NCBI RefSeq assembly: GCF_963678545.1
Contig: NZ_OY782870.1
Span: forward strand, 682,001-746,000
DNA length: 64,000 nucleotides
Direction of reading: 5' to 3'
Source of the DNA: an uncultured Methanomethylovorans sp.
GTDB lineage: Archaea; Halobacteriota; Methanosarcinia; Methanosarcinales; Methanosarcinaceae
The position numbers and the translations under genes are program-made. Below the pieces are notes generated by a model. The model searched no databases. It was not told the origin of the DNA and worked only from the letters and a program-made list of their open reading frames with translations. The stretch's first letter is position 1. Every line of letters begins with the position of its first letter. Of the stretch, positions 8,135 to 16,106 are shown piece after piece.

Positions 8135-10021
8135 ATGGCTGAAGATTTCGATGTAAAAATGGAAAGTAAGGTGTATTATCCTGACCCATCCATCAAGGAA
8201 ACTGTGCGGATGGGGGATTATGAGGCAGTCTACAACGAATTCATTCAAGATCCTCAAGCTTACTGGGAAAAAGTAGCTAACGAACTGAAATGGATGCAAA
8301 AGTGGGATAAAGTGATGGAATGGGACCATCCTTATGCACGTTGGTTCGTGAACTCAAAGCTCAACATCACTCAGAACTGTCTAGACCGTCATGTACACAA
8401 CGGTAAGAAAAACAAAGTGGCTATCATCTGGGTAGGCGATGGAGGAGAGGAGCGGGTTTTCACTTACAGGCAATTATACCGTGAAGTCATGAGGTGTGCA
8501 AACGGCCTTAAATCCATGGGTGTAAAAAAGGGTGATGCTGTATGCATCTATATGCCTCTTGTGCCTGAACAGATCATTTTAACCCTCGCATGTGCTCGCA
8601 TAGGTGCCATTCATTCTATTGTGTTCGCAGGTTTCGGGACACAGGCCCTCAATTCCCGTATCAAGGATTCAAATGCTAAGATAGTTGTAACCGCGGATGC
8701 AACAATAAGGCGTGGTAAGCGTGTGGAGCTAAAAGCCATAGTTGAAGAGGCTGTTGTGAATGCCCCAAGTGTGGAAAAGATAGTCGTGCTACGTAGAATG
8801 ACTCCTCCAATGGAATTGTATTCGGAAATGGAGGTTGACTATCATGAGATGCTTAGTGATATACCCGAGTGTGGACCTGAAGTAATGGATGCGGAAGATC
8901 CTCTGTTCATTCTTTACACAAGCGGGACTACAGGACCTGCAAAGGGTATAGTACACACATGCGGTGGTTATATGGTAGGTGCCTACTACTCCACCAGGAA
9001 TGTCTTCGATCTGCGGGACAATGATGTGTTCTGGTGTACAGCTGACCCAGGGTGGATCACAGGGCACAGTTATATCATATATGGACCGTTGCTGAACGGA
9101 GGTACTGTCCTTATCACGGAATCCACACCAGATTATCCTGATGCAGGAGTATGGTGGAGTATCATAGACGAGTTTGACGTCACTATATTCTACACTGCGC
9201 CCACAGCCATCAGGATGTTCATGCGCATGGGTGCAGATTGGCCGAATAAATATGACCTGGGTTCCCTTAGGCTGCTGGGTTCTGTCGGAGAGCCTCTGAA
9301 CCCTGAAGCATTTGAATGGTATTATCATGTTATCGGGAAGGAGCGTTGTCCCATTGTGGATACTTGGTGGCAGACAGAAACAGGTATGCACATGATCACA
9401 ACTATGGCGGGGCAGCCAATGAAGCCTGGTTTTATAGGTAAGTCTCTTCCTGGGGTAGTGGCTGACGTGGTGGATAAGAATGGAGTTCCAGTTCCAGCCG
9501 GTACGGGTGGTTTCCTTGTTATTAAAGAACCGTGGCCTTCAATGATGAGGACTGTCCATAACAACGATGAGCGTTACCGTCAGTACTGGACAACCATTGG
9601 GAAATATTACACTGCAGGCGATTTGGCAGTAAAGGACGATGATGGGTATATCATGATCCTTGGTCGTTCTGATGATGTGATAATAGTTGCTGGTCACAAT
9701 ATCGGAAGTGCTGAAGTGGAAAGTGCCCTTGTGTCCAATGCTGCAGTAGCAGAAGCTGCTGTCATAGGCAAGCCACATCCACTTAAGGGGGAAATTCTGA
9801 AGGCTTTTGTGATCCTAAGAGTAGGTTACACTCCAAGTGAAAAACTGAAGTCAGAACTAATATATCATGTAAGAATGAGTCTTGGTCCCATTGCTATGCC
9901 ATCAGAGATCGACTTTGTGGATTCACTTCCCAAGACCCGCAGTGGTAAGATCATGAGGCGTGTCCTTCGCGCTAAAGAACTTGGCATGGACCCAGGAGAC
10001 GTTTCCACACTTGAGGATTAA
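8135..10021 (+). CDS. acs: acetyl-CoA synthetase (AMP-forming)
   Basis: Activates acetate with ATP and CoA to acetyl-CoA plus AMP and PPi. 628 residues, typical length. Seen: the adenylation loop YTSGTTGPAKGI, a VDTWWQTETG motif (A5), the hinge-region TAGDLAVKDDDGYIMILGRSDD, and C-terminal TRSGKIMRR whose Lys is the site acetylated in bacterial homologues. The ATG at 8135 is preferred over 8102 because AGGTGA lies 5 nt before it. It is a single gene with its own terminator. In Methanothrix the enzyme feeds acetoclastic methanogenesis; here acetate assimilation is equally likely. Confidence 0.96.
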   Translation: MAEDFDVKMESKVYYPDPSIKETVRMGDYEAVYNEFIQDPQAYWEKVANELKWMQKWDKVMEWDHPYARWFVNSKLNITQNCLDRHVHNGKKNKVAIIWVGDGGEERVFTYRQLYREVMRCANGLKSMGVKKGDAVCIYMPLVPEQIILTLACARIGAIHSIVFAGFGTQALNSRIKDSNAKIVVTADATIRRGKRVELKAIVEEAVVNAPSVEKIVVLRRMTPPMELYSEMEVDYHEMLSDIPECGPEVMDAEDPLFILYTSGTTGPAKGIVHTCGGYMVGAYYSTRNVFDLRDNDVFWCTADPGWITGHSYIIYGPLLNGGTVLITESTPDYPDAGVWWSIIDEFDVTIFYTAPTAIRMFMRMGADWPNKYDLGSLRLLGSVGEPLNPEAFEWYYHVIGKERCPIVDTWWQTETGMHMITTMAGQPMKPGFIGKSLPGVVADVVDKNGVPVPAGTGGFLVIKEPWPSMMRTVHNNDERYRQYWTTIGKYYTAGDLAVKDDDGYIMILGRSDDVIIVAGHNIGSAEVESALVSNAAVAEAAVIGKPHPLKGEILKAFVILRVGYTPSEKLKSELIYHVRMSLGPIAMPSEIDFVDSLPKTRSGKIMRRVLRAKELGMDPGDVSTLED

Positions 10022-10039
10022 ACCTCCTCGCCTTTTTTT
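10013..10039 (+). terminator. terminator of acs
   Basis: GAGG-ATTAAA-CCTC forms a short stem across the stop codon, followed by CTCGCC and seven Ts. Confidence 0.5.
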
Positions 10040-10339
10040 ATTTCCAAAATAATTAACAAGTGGTGTATCGTTTCTTTTGATAATTTTGCTTACATTAGCT
10101 GGTCTTCCTTTTCTTACCCAAAAGTGAGTAGTTCCAACTAAATATTTGCAGATTTTCTCTTTGCAGGCCATCATTAAAAAGAAATAAAATGTGTTCTTGA
10201 CCACTATAGGGGAGAAACCTATAATGTGATCAGCAAGCTTTCTTCACTTTAAGGGTTATTTTAATATCCTACGGATTCAATCTTCCGTAAAAGAAAAGTG
10301 TAAAAACGTTAGCAATATAATACAATAGGAAATTTGTTT
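10040..10339. other. intergenic region upstream of the ModD-like gene
   Basis: About 300 bp of A+T-rich DNA without a convincing gene. It contains AATAGGA close to the ATG at 10340 as a possible ribosome binding site and several TA-rich stretches that could hold a promoter. No strong inverted repeat was seen. Confidence 0.5.
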
Positions 10340-11128
10340 ATGGACCTGTTTGACCTTTATCTTGATGAAGACTGTCCCTATGGCGATGAGACTGTGGATC
10401 TTCTTGGCATAGAAGGTAACGGCAGATTGCGTATCATGTCAAGGGAACATGGCGTAGCGGCTTGTGTGGAAGAGCTTGCAGCTTTCTATCGGAAAAAAGG
10501 TCTTGAGGTTACTGCACATGTGCGTGAAGGCGGGGAGTTCAATCCGCATGATGTGGTCTTTGAGGCAAAAGGTGATCTGCGCCAGCTTTTCAAACTATGG
10601 CGTATTTCACAGACCTTCCTTTCTATGGTTTGTGCCATTGCTGCCACTACTCGCCTGTACGTGGAAACTGCCCGAAAGGTCAACAAAGATGTTCTTATCG
10701 CAACCAGTAGGAAGACCCATCCGGGTATGCGCCGGTTCGAACTACAGGCAGTGAGGGCAGGTGGTGGTGATCATCACCGCAATTCCCTAAGTGATTCCAT
10801 CCTTATCAGTCAGAACCATCTGGGCGTGGTTGGAGATCTAACTGAAATGAAAGCTGTGCGCAGAATCGAGATCGAACCCAGAAACGAAGAAGAAGCACTA
10901 CGGTATGCAAAAATCGCCGATCTGCTGCTACTTGACCATTTATCTCCTCAAGATATTCAAAGGCTATCTCCTTTGCTTAAGGAGGAGAATCCTAACCTTC
11001 GGATAGCTGTAGGAGGTATCTCCGCCCAGGACATTCCTGATTATGCAGCACTAGTAGATATCATTGTCATATCTGCTCCCTATTATACCCCTCCTCTGGA
11101 TCTTACAGCAAGGATTTATCGGACATGA
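10340..11128 (+). CDS. NadC/ModD-family phosphoribosyltransferase-like protein
   Basis: 262-residue member of the quinolinate phosphoribosyltransferase fold. Seen: LYLDEDCPYGDETVDLLGI at the N-terminus, ATSRKTHPGMRRFELQAVRAGGGDHHR with the family's RKT and HR residues, and SDSILISQNHL, where NadC has a Lys-containing LIKDNH. The C-terminal barrel carries VGGISAQDIPDYAALVDIIV. The altered LISQNH and spacing fit the ModD branch, linked elsewhere to molybdenum transport operons, better than true NadC. mod genes are 23 kb away. The ATG at 10340 is chosen over a TTG six bases upstream. Confidence 0.65.
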   Translation: MDLFDLYLDEDCPYGDETVDLLGIEGNGRLRIMSREHGVAACVEELAAFYRKKGLEVTAHVREGGEFNPHDVVFEAKGDLRQLFKLWRISQTFLSMVCAIAATTRLYVETARKVNKDVLIATSRKTHPGMRRFELQAVRAGGGDHHRNSLSDSILISQNHLGVVGDLTEMKAVRRIEIEPRNEEEALRYAKIADLLLLDHLSPQDIQRLSPLLKEENPNLRIAVGGISAQDIPDYAALVDIIVISAPYYTPPLDLTARIYRT

Positions 11129-11328
11129 TCTCTTGTTTCTCTGGGAGGACAGTTAGTTAACCTGCGAAAGGTATTTATGGAAAGCAAGCAATGGTTTTGC
11201 AGGGGTTCTACAATACCGTTGAAAACTGCTCTTATGGCAGCCAGTGAACTCCTCTAAGACGGGCACTTTTTGTCCACCGAGAATATTCAAAAAGGCTTGT
11301 GCTTTGCCGTATATCTGAAGGTGATAAA

Positions 11329-11598
11329 GTGAGCAAACCAATATTAATGGATTTTAGTGCTACATGGTGTGGGCCCTGCAGAATGCAGAAACCTATTCTT
11401 GAAGAGGTTGAACAGAAGTTCAAGGACCAGGTAGAGTTCAAGATCATAGATGTGGATCAAAACCGGGACCTTGCAAAGAAGTACGTGGTACAGGCAGTAC
11501 CTACACTTGTCATAGAAAAAGATGGTCAGGTGCTCAAGCGTTTCACTGGCGTAACTTCTGCAGATGTACTAAGTTCCGAACTCAAAAAGGTGCTGTGA
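11329..11598 (+). CDS. thioredoxin
   Basis: 89-residue thioredoxin with the redox motif WCGPC near residue 14 and the cis-Pro loop AVPTLV, ending in a helix ELKKVL. It reduces protein disulfides in the cytoplasm. The short N-terminus (about ten residues fewer than E. coli Trx) is typical of methanogen thioredoxins. A GTG start at 11329 is inferred; GGTGAT lies only 3 nt before it, so the start is uncertain, and nothing better is seen upstream. Confidence 0.85.
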   Translation: MSKPILMDFSATWCGPCRMQKPILEEVEQKFKDQVEFKIIDVDQNRDLAKKYVVQAVPTLVIEKDGQVLKRFTGVTSADVLSSELKKVL

Positions 11599-11648
11599 AC
11601 TAATTTCTCAGGCATTTTTTAGAATTATACATTGCAAGCCAGTATATC

Positions 11649-12674
11649 ATGGTCATTATGCTTCGAAAGCTTATTGATATGGGAATATTGGCTTTTCGCC
11701 AGACCAACTCGCGCGGGGGTTTTAAACCCCATCTTTCTCTAAGGTTTATGTCGGATGAAGGGAAACCAGTTACTTTTTCTATAGATACTACCCGAAGCCC
11801 GAACAAATGCCTACAGCCAGATGTGTATCTTATAACTCATGCTCATTCTGACCACAATGGGAAATCTGCGATGCTCTCAGAGCATTCCCTTTGTTCGGAT
11901 AAAACTGCAAAGGCACTTGAGATTCGCTATGGTAAAGCATACAAGGGAATCACTATGGGTGTCAGTGATTCCATAGAGGTTGCTGGTGTCACAGTTCAGA
12001 CATTTCCTACTGGCCATACTCCCGGGTCCACAGCATTCTACTGGGAAAATGAGGTGGGTACACGTATTCTTGTTACAGGTGATGTGAAGGACTATTCCAT
12101 GCTCCCCAAGTGTGATGTGCTGATAACTGAGGCCAATTACGGAGATCCTGGGGATACTACGTGCTATTTCGAGGATGATATAGAAGGTCTTGAGCAGTTG
12201 CTCAGGGATAACTCCTGTGTTGCTCTTGGTGCTTATGCGTTCGGTAAAGCTCAGAGAGTTGTTGAATTGGTAAGGTCGCTTGGGTATGGCGATGTTATTG
12301 AAATGGAAGCCCAGTCTCTGGAACTAACACGATGCATGCTGGAAAATGCCGGGAACGTTGTTGGTCTGGGAGAGGCTGGCGGTAATACTCTGTGTGTTGT
12401 TCCTCCGTGGGACCTGGATCGGCTGTCATGGCACACATCAAAGTATGTGATGAGTGGCAGATCAGATTTCAGGTATCCATCTATACAGATCAGTGATCAT
12501 CTGGATGTAAGGGGTCTTACAGATATGGTCCGCTGGATAAATCCTGAGTTTACAGTCGTCTATCATCCGGGCGGTCATAGGCCAGGGAAGTTTGCTGCTC
12601 ATCTTAATTGCCTAGGTCTTGATGCTATATCCATAGATAAAATAACCAATGTCCTGAGCAATGACTTTATTTAG
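11649..12674 (+). CDS. MBL-fold metallohydrolase
   Basis: 341-residue metallo-beta-lactamase-fold protein. Seen: the zinc motif THAHSDH (about 74-80), then TGHTPGSTAFYWE (His), GDVKDYS (Asp) and a C-terminal YHPGGHRPGK. The overall pattern resembles archaeal exonuclease-like members related to beta-CASP/Ysh1 proteins, but no full beta-CASP domain is evident, so the substrate (nucleic acid or small ester) is open. ATG at 11649 is the first start; in-frame ATGs at 11658 and 11679 are alternatives, none with a good ribosome binding site. Confidence 0.75.
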   Translation: MVIMLRKLIDMGILAFRQTNSRGGFKPHLSLRFMSDEGKPVTFSIDTTRSPNKCLQPDVYLITHAHSDHNGKSAMLSEHSLCSDKTAKALEIRYGKAYKGITMGVSDSIEVAGVTVQTFPTGHTPGSTAFYWENEVGTRILVTGDVKDYSMLPKCDVLITEANYGDPGDTTCYFEDDIEGLEQLLRDNSCVALGAYAFGKAQRVVELVRSLGYGDVIEMEAQSLELTRCMLENAGNVVGLGEAGGNTLCVVPPWDLDRLSWHTSKYVMSGRSDFRYPSIQISDHLDVRGLTDMVRWINPEFTVVYHPGGHRPGKFAAHLNCLGLDAISIDKITNVLSNDFI

Positions 12675-12694
12675 TTTAGTTAATTAGTTGGCGC

Positions 12695-12710
12695 ATATAA
12701 AGCTTTATAT
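12695..12710. promoter_or_regulatory. 16-bp perfect palindrome with TATA-like core
   Basis: ATATAAAGCTTTATAT lies about 60 bp before the EMC6-like gene and contains TTTATATA. It may simply be a TATA region readable from either strand. Confidence 0.3.
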
Positions 12711-12765
12711 AAGTAACTTCCTTCTATACTATCCATTCCATTGATCTTTTCAGGAGATATAGCCA

Positions 12766-13167
12766 TTGAAAAAAGCAACCAGGCAACCATCCGGTAAAAA
12801 TAAGCAAATAACTACCCAGGATGTATCCGAGGTAAAGCAGGAAACTGCAAAAGGGATCCTTAATGTGAAGCAAAGGACTCCGGAGGAAAAAAGGAAAGCA
12901 CATATTCAGGGTATTATCAAGACAGCGGTTGCCTCTATTCTGGGAATACTTGCCGGTGTCCTTGCTAATATGCAATATGGTATGGGCACTGAAACAAAAT
13001 GGTATGCTGTTATTACCATCGTTGCCATTCTGGCATATTACATCCAGAGGCTAATTTATCCCGTCATAAAGGTTGATGCCAAGGAATTTGGTTTCAAGGA
13101 TTGGTTCTATGTGGAATTCCTTGTGGTGGACTTCTGCCTTGTGACATGGACTCTTCTCCTGAACTAA
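12766..13167 (+). CDS. EMC6-like small membrane protein
   Basis: 133-residue protein with a basic, polar N-terminus (about 1-45) and three predicted membrane segments (about 52-70, 77-95, 112-131), the layout of archaeal EMC6-like proteins. Eukaryotic EMC6 is a core subunit of the ER insertase for tail-anchored and multi-pass proteins; a membrane-insertion role here is inference. The TTG start is supported by AGGAGAT 8 nt upstream. It is followed 42 bp later by ABCE1, suggesting co-transcription with a translation factor. Confidence 0.6.
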   Translation: MKKATRQPSGKNKQITTQDVSEVKQETAKGILNVKQRTPEEKRKAHIQGIIKTAVASILGILAGVLANMQYGMGTETKWYAVITIVAILAYYIQRLIYPVIKVDAKEFGFKDWFYVEFLVVDFCLVTWTLLLN

Positions 13168-13209
13168 TACAATTTTCTATATTTTATCTTTTCTTGACCA
13201 GTGATTAAA

Positions 13210-14976
13210 ATGCGAATAGCTATACTTAACAAGGACAGGTGCCAGCCGCGAAGGTGCAGTCATGAATGTGAAAAGTACTGCCCCAGAGTAAGAACAGGTG
13301 ACGAGACAATCATCTTTGCAGAGGACGGTAAACCGCTGATCTCGGAAGAGTTATGTGTAGGCTGCGGTATATGCATAAACCGTTGTCCTTTTGATGCTAT
13401 CATGATTATTGGTCTGCCCGAGGCCCTCAAATTCCCAACTCACCGCTATGGTCCAAATGGCTTTGCACTCTATGGGTTGCCTGTTCCACAAAAAGGAAGA
13501 GTTACTGGTATCTTGGGTCCAAATGGTATCGGTAAAAGTACTGCGGTGCAAATTCTTTCAGGAAGGCTTGTGCCCAACTTTGGAGAAGAGGGCGGTACTT
13601 GGGAGAAGGTACTGGAACATTATGCAGGTACAGCTCTTCATGATTACTTCAAGGCAATTGCCAATGGCACTCTTAAGGTTTCCCAGAAACCCCAGTATGT
13701 AGATCTCATTCCCAAGGCTTTCAAGGGAAAGACATCTGATCTGCTTGCCAAGACAGATGATAGGGGAGTTATGGATGAGCTGGTAGAACGCCTAGATCTT
13801 TTACACATAATTGACCGCAATATCACAGAACTAAGTGGTGGCGAGCTCCAGAGAGTCGCTATTGCTGCATGTGCGGCCAAAGATGCTGATTTCTATTTCT
13901 TCGACGAGATAAGTCCCTATCTGGATATATACCAGCGTATCAACTGTGCCAAGCTCATCCAGGAGATGGCACAGGAAAAGGCTGTACTGGTTGTGGAACA
14001 TGATCTTGCTATTTTGGATATGCTGGCAGATGTGGTGCATGTTGCTTATGGTGAACCCGGAGGGTATGGTGTCGTGACTCTTCCAAAAGGTGTACGTATA
14101 GCAATTAACCAATATCTAAAAGGTTATCTTCCCGAGGAGAACGTGCGTGTCCGTCCCGAAGCTATCTCCTTCGAGGTTCACCCACCAAGGAATGAAACTG
14201 AGATCGATACCTTGGTGGATTACAGTAGTTTCTCAAAGAAATACACGGAAGGATTTGCTCTGGAAACAGATGCAGGTTCTATTAAGCAGGGTGAAGTGCT
14301 GGGTATAGTCGGGCCTAACGGTATTGGTAAGTCCACGTTCATGAAAGTGCTTGCAGGGGAGGTAGAACCCGACGAAGGTAAACTTGATATGAATATCAGT
14401 ATATCTTATAAACCCCAGTATATCAAGGCGGATATTCACATGCAGGTGCAGTTTTTCTTGCGGGGTATATCTCGTAAGTTCGATAGCAGTTACTTCCAGA
14501 CTGAAGTGGTAAAGCCTTTAGGTCTTGATAAACTATATGAGCGTTCCATCCCCGAACTAAGTGGTGGTGAATTGCAGAGGGTAGCTATAACAGCTTGTCT
14601 GTGCCGTGATGCGGATATGTATCTTCTGGACGAACCAAGTGCCCACCTTGATGTAGAACAACGTTCAATGGTCACGAAAGTGATAAAGCGCTTTGCTGAG
14701 AATAACGGTAAAACCGCCATGGTAGTAGACCATGATATCTATATGATAGACATGCTTAGCGAGAGGCTGATCGTTTTCGAGGGTGAACCGGCTGTACATG
14801 GTAAGGCTCATTCCCCATTAAGTATGCATGATGGTATGAACAAATTCCTTTCTAATCTCAATATCACATTCCGTCGTGATGAAGATACTCAAAGGCCCAG
14901 GGTTAACAAGCCCGATTCTCGCCTTGACCGAGAGCAGAGGTCTAAAGGGGAATATTATTATAATATACTGGAATGA
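13210..14976 (+). CDS. ribosome recycling ATPase ABCE1 (Rli1)
   Basis: Splits ribosomes after termination with aRF1/aPelota. 588 residues, full length. Domains: N-terminal Fe-S domain with two [4Fe-4S] ligand sets (CSHECEKYCP, then CVGCGICINRCP), nucleotide-binding domain 1 (GPNGIGKST near 102, LSGGELQRVAIAA), a hinge, and domain 2 (GPNGIGKSTF near 365, LSGGELQRVAITA, then DEPSAHLD). The ATG at 13210 is preceded by AGTGAT; a GTG at 13201 is less likely. It is among the most conserved archaeal proteins, so the call is secure. Confidence 0.97.
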   Translation: MRIAILNKDRCQPRRCSHECEKYCPRVRTGDETIIFAEDGKPLISEELCVGCGICINRCPFDAIMIIGLPEALKFPTHRYGPNGFALYGLPVPQKGRVTGILGPNGIGKSTAVQILSGRLVPNFGEEGGTWEKVLEHYAGTALHDYFKAIANGTLKVSQKPQYVDLIPKAFKGKTSDLLAKTDDRGVMDELVERLDLLHIIDRNITELSGGELQRVAIAACAAKDADFYFFDEISPYLDIYQRINCAKLIQEMAQEKAVLVVEHDLAILDMLADVVHVAYGEPGGYGVVTLPKGVRIAINQYLKGYLPEENVRVRPEAISFEVHPPRNETEIDTLVDYSSFSKKYTEGFALETDAGSIKQGEVLGIVGPNGIGKSTFMKVLAGEVEPDEGKLDMNISISYKPQYIKADIHMQVQFFLRGISRKFDSSYFQTEVVKPLGLDKLYERSIPELSGGELQRVAITACLCRDADMYLLDEPSAHLDVEQRSMVTKVIKRFAENNGKTAMVVDHDIYMIDMLSERLIVFEGEPAVHGKAHSPLSMHDGMNKFLSNLNITFRRDEDTQRPRVNKPDSRLDREQRSKGEYYYNILE

Positions 14977-14991
14977 CTCAGAAGAGTCATT
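14972..14991 (+). terminator. terminator of ABCE1 gene
   Basis: AATGACTC-AGAA-GAGTCATT, a perfect 8-bp stem with a tetraloop overlapping the TGA stop, followed by CTTTATTC. Confidence 0.6.
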
Positions 14992-15247
14992 CTTTATTCA
15001 GACTAGCATTTTTTACTTTTATCCTGTATGTGAGTCCCAAGGATTTCTATAGGGGATATTCAATAGTTTACCAATTACAATTAATGCATAGTCACCGAGT
15101 ACTTTGAATAGATATTTAAATACCTTTTTGTTATCTCTAACTGCAACTTTGCAGGAATATCTTCAGACTAAATTGTTATATAACTCTTGGAACTGCTTTA
15201 ATTCATATCTTTGGATTAATTGATTTCTGCAAGTTGAGGAGGATAAT

Positions 15248-15751
15248 ATGGTAAAAATTACACAAAGCTTGATAGGCGAAGCATTGATAGGCGAAGGGCC
15301 TGAGATAGCCCATATAGATCTGGTAATAGGTCCCAAAGGAGGGGCGGTAGAATCTGCTTTCATGACCTCTCTTGCAACTCCTTCACAGGGCCACACACCT
15401 TTGCTTGCAGTACTCGAACCAAATGTTGCTACAAAGCCTGCAACTCTAATGGTAAACAAAGTAACTATCAAGAATGTATCTCAGGCTGCCCTGATATTCG
15501 GATCTGCCCAGGCATCCATTGCAAAAGCTGTAATGGACAGTGTAGAAGAGGGTCTAATATCCAAAGAAGAGGCAGAAAATCTCTTAATAATTGTTTCTGT
15601 ATTTGTTGAGTGGGATGCAAAAGACAAAGATAAAGTGTACAAGTTCAATTACGAAGCAACAAAACTTGCAATTAAACGTGCTGTAAGTGGAAAACCCACT
15701 GTTGAAGACGCACTCGCAAAAAAGAACAGCGCTCATCACCCCTTTGCATAA
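15248..15751 (+). CDS. fae: formaldehyde-activating enzyme
   Basis: Fae condenses formaldehyde with tetrahydromethanopterin to methylene-H4MPT, first defined in methylotrophic bacteria and present in Methanosarcinales. 167 residues. Seen: LIGEALIGEGPEIAHIDLVIG with the catalytic His at 22, AVLEPN, KPATLMVNKVTI, and FNYEATKLAIKRAVSG near the C-terminus. In methanogens it also occurs fused to Hps; here it stands alone, consistent with formaldehyde detoxification. A near-perfect GAGGAGGAT precedes the ATG and a TATA-like ATTTAAAT lies about 130 bp upstream. T-rich tracts after the stop likely terminate transcription. Confidence 0.96.
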   Translation: MVKITQSLIGEALIGEGPEIAHIDLVIGPKGGAVESAFMTSLATPSQGHTPLLAVLEPNVATKPATLMVNKVTIKNVSQAALIFGSAQASIAKAVMDSVEEGLISKEEAENLLIIVSVFVEWDAKDKDKVYKFNYEATKLAIKRAVSGKPTVEDALAKKNSAHHPFA

Positions 15752-15800
15752 ACAGTGATCTTAACTTTTCTTTTTCTTTTTTGTCTGCTGTTGGGTTCTA

Positions 15801-15900
15801 ATTATCCCCGCAGAGTGGATCTATTTGGAAGTTGGGTGGTATTTAGGTGGTGGCACTTATCTCTTGATCCATATAAACGCATATTCTGCGGGGATGATAA
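15801..15900. other. 100-bp structured intergenic element (nested inverted repeats)
   Basis: TCCCCGCAGA (15805-15814) pairs perfectly with TCTGCGGGGA (15885-15894), with extra TTAT/ATAA pairing outside. Inside, TGGATC (15816-15821) pairs with GATCCA (15866-15871), enclosing a G+T-rich loop with GGTGGT repeated twice. It lies between the convergent fae and moeA-like genes. It could be a small RNA, a long terminator or a MITE; no target duplication was seen. The rest of the 355-bp gap is A+T-rich and featureless. Confidence 0.5.
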
Positions 15901-16106
15901 CTGTAAAGTATTGGAGGCCAAAAATTGACAAGCTTCTACAATAGTTAACAACCATTTTTACCTAATCTCCAATATTATCTATATGTCCTACGTATAGATA
16001 CAATTTGCTAATCTTTAAATCAAATCTGTAAAAAATTTAGTATTATCCAATTCCTTGGGCCTTTGTTTACATTATGTCTCTTATACGCAAAAATGCGGCA
16101 TCATCA

